Part shown: positions 55,352 to 57,572 of the stretch, in pieces
Numbering within the stretch: the first letter of the stretch is position 1
Layout of the letters: every line of letters begins with the position of its first letter
NCBI GenBank assembly: GCA_035487355.1
Contig: DATHMF010000065.1
Span: 1-57,572, forward strand
Source: Terriglobales bacterium
GTDB lineage: Bacteria > Acidobacteriota > Terriglobia > Terriglobales > Acidobacteriaceae
DNA: 57,572 bases
Direction: 5' to 3'
Notes under the pieces: generated by a model
What the model was told of the DNA's origin: nothing
Databases searched by the model: none
What the model saw: only the letters and a program-made list of their open reading frames with translations
Made by a program: the position numbers and the translations under genes

Positions 55352-56401
55352 ATGCGAATTGGAATTCTTACTGGTGGTGGTGATTGCCCCGGACTCAATG
55401 CTGTGATCCGAGCCGTGGTACGAAAAGGCATTCTTCATTACAACGATGAGTTCATCGGATTCATCGAGGGCTGGCGCGGCGTCCTGGAGAACAAGACGAC
55501 CAAGCTGGACCTGAACGCTGTCTCCGACATCCTGCTGCGCGGCGGGACCATCCTGCGGACATCGCGCACCAACCCAGCCAAGCGCGAGGGCGGCTTGGCG
55601 CAATGCATTGAGACCTTCACCAAGAACAAACTCGATGCACTCATTACCCTGGGCGGGGACGATACGCAATCGGTCTCCAAGAAGCTCTTTGAGCAAGGGA
55701 TCAAGGTCGTGGGCGTGCCCAAGACCATTGATAACGACCTGAGCGGCACCGACCTGTGCTTTGGCTTCGATACGGCCGTCAGCATCGCCACGGAGGCCAT
55801 AGACCGCGTGCATACGACGGCAGAGGCCCACAACCGCGTCATTGTGGTCGAGGTCATGGGTCGCGATTCCGGCTGGATTGCGGTTTATAGCGGCGTGGCC
55901 AGCGGCGCGGACATCATCCTGGTGCCGGAAAAGCCATTCGATCTGGATGAAGTTGCTCAGACCCTGAAGCAGCGCAAAGAGGAAGGGCACCTGTTCGCGG
56001 TTGTCGTGGTTGCAGAGGGCGCCAAGGTTGCAGGGGGAGCGCTTGACCTGGGTGCGGCAAAGGACGAGTTCGGCCACGTGCGCCTGGGGGGCATCGGCAA
56101 CCTGTTGGCCCAGGAGATTGAAACGCGCGCCGGCCTGGAAACGCGCGCCGTCGTACTGGGGCATATCCAGCGCGGGGGCACTCCTACGGCCTTTGATCGC
56201 ATGCTGGCGACCCGCTACGGCGTCGGCGCGATTGACATGGTGCATCGCGGAGAGTTCGGCCACTTAGCCGCACTGCGCGGACAGGAGATCGTCTCTGTTC
56301 CCTTGCAAGAGGCCTTACAGGAAAACCGGAAGGTACCGCAGAACCTGCTGGACCTGGCTTATAGTCTGCAGGAGAAGAAGGCAGTGCTCAGTACTCGGTA
56401 G
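55352..56401 (+). CDS. 6-phosphofructokinase, probably pyrophosphate-dependent
   Basis: Phosphorylates fructose-6-phosphate in glycolysis, reversibly if PPi is the donor. 349 residues. Landmarks are 'GILTGGGDCPGLNAVIR', 'ITLGGDDTQSVSKKL', 'VGVPKTIDNDLSGTD', 'EVMGRDSGWIAVYSG' and 'LGHIQRGGTPTAFDR'. Position 104 is Asp (GGDDT) and position 124 is Lys (PKTIDND); ATP enzymes of the E. coli type have Gly at both. The Asp104/Lys124 pair is the known signature of PPi-dependent PFKs. The stop codon lies inside the start of a tandem duplication. Confidence 0.9.
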   Translation: MRIGILTGGGDCPGLNAVIRAVVRKGILHYNDEFIGFIEGWRGVLENKTTKLDLNAVSDILLRGGTILRTSRTNPAKREGGLAQCIETFTKNKLDALITLGGDDTQSVSKKLFEQGIKVVGVPKTIDNDLSGTDLCFGFDTAVSIATEAIDRVHTTAEAHNRVIVVEVMGRDSGWIAVYSGVASGADIILVPEKPFDLDEVAQTLKQRKEEGHLFAVVVVAEGAKVAGGALDLGAAKDEFGHVRLGGIGNLLAQEIETRAGLETRAVVLGHIQRGGTPTAFDRMLATRYGVGAIDMVHRGEFGHLAALRGQEIVSVPLQEALQENRKVPQNLLDLAYSLQEKKAVLSTR

Positions 56402-56880
56402 TCAGCACTCAGGCGGGGTACTTGCTGAGTAGTCAATTTCAGTGTTAAGTCATTGAAATTAAAAAACATGCACCGCATTAGGAAATGACTTGCTAGCAAG
56501 TCATTTCCTGGTTTCTGAAGACTCAGCAAAACGCCCTTCGTTTTTGGTTCGCGGTACAGCGGTCGCCGAAAGCTCCCCTCATCTAGTTTACGCAGCCAAA
56601 AACAAAGAACTGCTTTGCTACTCGCCATCGAGGGCGGTATTCGGTAGTTCAGTACTCAGGCAGGGTACTTGCTAGGTAGTTAATCTCAGGTGTTAAGTCA
56701 TTGAAGTTAAACAATATACAACGCGTTCGATGAGGACTTGCTACCAAGTCATTTCTAATTTCTAAAGACTCAAACTGCGCTCGCCTTTTGGTTTGCGGGC
56801 GACAGCACCCACGTCTAAGACACGCAGCTAAAAACAGAAGAGCTGCTTTCTGCCCGTCTATCGATAGCGGTTTTCATGAA
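56392..56880. repeat. Diverged tandem duplication, about 246-bp unit
   Basis: Unit 1 begins TACTCGGTAGTCAGCACTCA at 56392 and unit 2 TATTCGGTAGTTCAGTACTC at 56638. Both continue with GGTACTTGCT, GTTAAGTCATTGAA, GACTTGCTA-CAAGTCATTTC and CTAAAGACTC/CTGAAGACTC. Unit 1 includes the last bases and stop of the phosphofructokinase gene. A perfect 28-bp palindrome (arm GGAAATGACTTGCT) sits at 56481-56508 and is degraded in unit 2 (near 56733-56756). Confidence 0.7.
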
Positions 56881-56935
56881 CCCGTCGGGCAATTAATTTT
56901 CAAAGAACCTTAGGGCATTTTTGTGACATGCCCCC

Positions 56936-57021
56936 GCATTCTGGATGCGGATACACTTCCAGGAACGATGATAATCCACGTTTGATCAAGAATTAAGGTT
57001 TTGATACCACAATGGGACCAC
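56936..57021. repeat. Family B dispersed repeat, copy 2
   Basis: GCATTCTGGATGC, GATACACTTCCAGGAACGAT, TAATCCACGTTT and GGTTTTGATACCACAATGGG in the same order and spacing as 15479-15566. Confidence 0.7.
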
Positions 57022-57207
57022 GGTCCTCGGTGGGGGAAATGCTCCACCACGAAGACTGGGATGGCTTGTGCCTCAGGGAAATTTTCAGCGACTGCAGCCC
57101 CCCGCCCTAGCAAGCTAGGGCAGGGCACCCTCGAGAGTAATTATGAGATCAACTGTTTAGCCCGGGCCACCCGCCCTGGCATTTTCGCGGTAAATCATTG
57201 AGAAGAA

Positions 57208-57236
57208 TGGTGAGCGCGGAAGGAATCGAACCTTGG
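57208..57236 (-). pseudogene. tRNA 3'-end remnant
   Basis: On the minus strand, CCAAGGTTCGATTCCTTCCG followed by CGCTCACCA is a T arm, acceptor 3' strand, discriminator A and CCA. The matching 5' acceptor strand (GAGCGCG) is not found within 120 bp; a weak D-arm-like segment (TTAGCTGTCGAGC) lies near 57280-57295. It is either a decayed tRNA or an attachment-site scar. Confidence 0.45.
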
Positions 57237-57341
57237 CGGACAAAACGCGTAGCGCTTACGCTTTGTCACTTGTGAATCTACTGCTCGACAGCTAACGATG
57301 TGAGGGTAAGCACGTCGAAACAAAGTCAGGAGCGACTCCCG

Positions 57342-57572
57342 ATGCAATTGAAAAGGGCATTCCTGGTTCTCCTGTTATTTGTTTCGCCCGCTTTCGCCCA
57401 GTGGCACCCGCAGAAATCGAACACCGACGCCAGCCTGCACGGATTGAGCATCGTCAACGGTAACGTCGTTTGGGTCAGCGGCACGGGCGGGACATTCGTT
57501 CGTACCACAGACGGCGGCGAGACGTGGCAGGCCGGGACGGTCGCCGGGGCCGAGAAGCTCGACTTTCGCGAC
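57342..57572 (+). CDS. Secreted BNR/Ycf48-like beta-propeller protein, 3' end outside window
   Basis: 77 residues visible from ATG 57342, with AGGAG at 57328-57332. A signal peptide (LKRAFLVLLLFVSPAFAQ) is followed by the start of a propeller: 'LHGLSIVNGNVVWVSGTGG' and the BNR box 'TTDGGETWQAG'. Such proteins include Ycf48-like photosystem assembly relatives and sialidase-type propellers without catalysis. The rest of the gene is needed to say more. Confidence 0.75.
   Translation, partial: MQLKRAFLVLLLFVSPAFAQWHPQKSNTDASLHGLSIVNGNVVWVSGTGGTFVRTTDGGETWQAGTVAGAEKLDFRD

Larger units (their letters stand above)
56402..57341. other. Long non-coding spacer rich in repeats
   Basis: About 940 bp without a convincing gene. 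In order it contains the 246-bp tandem duplication, a TTTTCAAAGAAC block (56897-56908), family B copy 2, a GCCCTAGC/GCTAGGGC hairpin (57104-57111 with 57114-57121) and a tRNA 3'-end remnant (57208-57236). Short open frames here are built from repeats. Confidence 0.65.

Noticed and set aside
55325..56263. Minus-strand open frame of 312 codons opposite phosphofructokinase
   Set aside because: Fully antisense to a well-supported gene; its sequence is the complement of conserved PFK codons.
57208..57300. Intact tRNA gene
   Set aside because: No 5' acceptor strand complementary to CGCGCTC and no acceptable anticodon stem could be drawn by hand.

Overview
The window reads as chromosomal DNA of a soil-type acidobacterium (Acidobacteriota, Terriglobia/'Koribacter'-like). 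This is an inference from gene content, not from a marker gene: a fused transaldolase/phosphoglucose isomerase, a Ser/Thr kinase with a TolB-like propeller, many secreted TPR proteins and lytic transglycosylases, and intergenic spaces filled with small GC-rich hairpin repeats. Nearly all of it is ordinary, densely packed housekeeping and accessory genes. No prophage, transposase, CRISPR array or rRNA operon is visible. There is one tRNA (Ser, CGA) and one tRNA 3'-end remnant.

Layout. 1-5305: a truncated coiled-coil/GAF protein, a large periplasmic lytic transglycosylase and a secreted TPR protein. 5366-8669 (minus): a heme-O/heme-A and cytochrome-oxidase accessory block (DUF420, CyoE, CtaA, cupredoxin-like lipoprotein). 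8694-12975 (minus): NAD-type isocitrate dehydrogenase, NrdR, a flippase-like membrane protein, a small lytic transglycosylase and a HAD phosphatase. 13067-15067: TPR membrane protein and threonine synthase. 15068-15871: repeat-rich spacer. 15872-18021 (minus): tatA/B-tatC plus an M28 peptidase lipoprotein. 18490-27536: S41 protease, alpha/beta hydrolase, NTF2-like protein, Ser/Thr kinase, DinB protein, secreted esterase and an isolated nuoI. 27666-36019: MetH, a lipoprotein, a signal-less HtrA-like protease paired with a degenerate-receiver NarL-type regulator, an aldehyde dehydrogenase and a BON protein.

36200-46191 is a near-complete pentose-phosphate cluster on the plus strand: transketolase, Tal-Pgi fusion, 6-phosphogluconate dehydrogenase, ROK/polyphosphate-glucokinase-like kinase, glucose-6-phosphate dehydrogenase, 6-phosphogluconolactonase and a HAD phosphatase. 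Its product erythrose-4-phosphate feeds the next plus-strand gene, DAHP synthase (46670). That gene sits behind what looks like a complete transcription attenuator with a Tyr/Phe/Trp-rich leader peptide (46375-46582), the most striking regulatory signal in the window. 49213-56401 holds a Zn-UBP protein, a DUF5996 protein and a sugar/amino-sugar group: NagA, glucokinase, GH3 NagZ-like hydrolase, RraB, and a phosphofructokinase carrying the Asp104/Lys124 signature of pyrophosphate-dependent enzymes.

The intergenic DNA carries at least four dispersed repeat families with copies up to about 41 kb apart, plus a diverged 246-bp tandem duplication after the phosphofructokinase gene. The window ends inside a secreted BNR/Ycf48-like beta-propeller gene.
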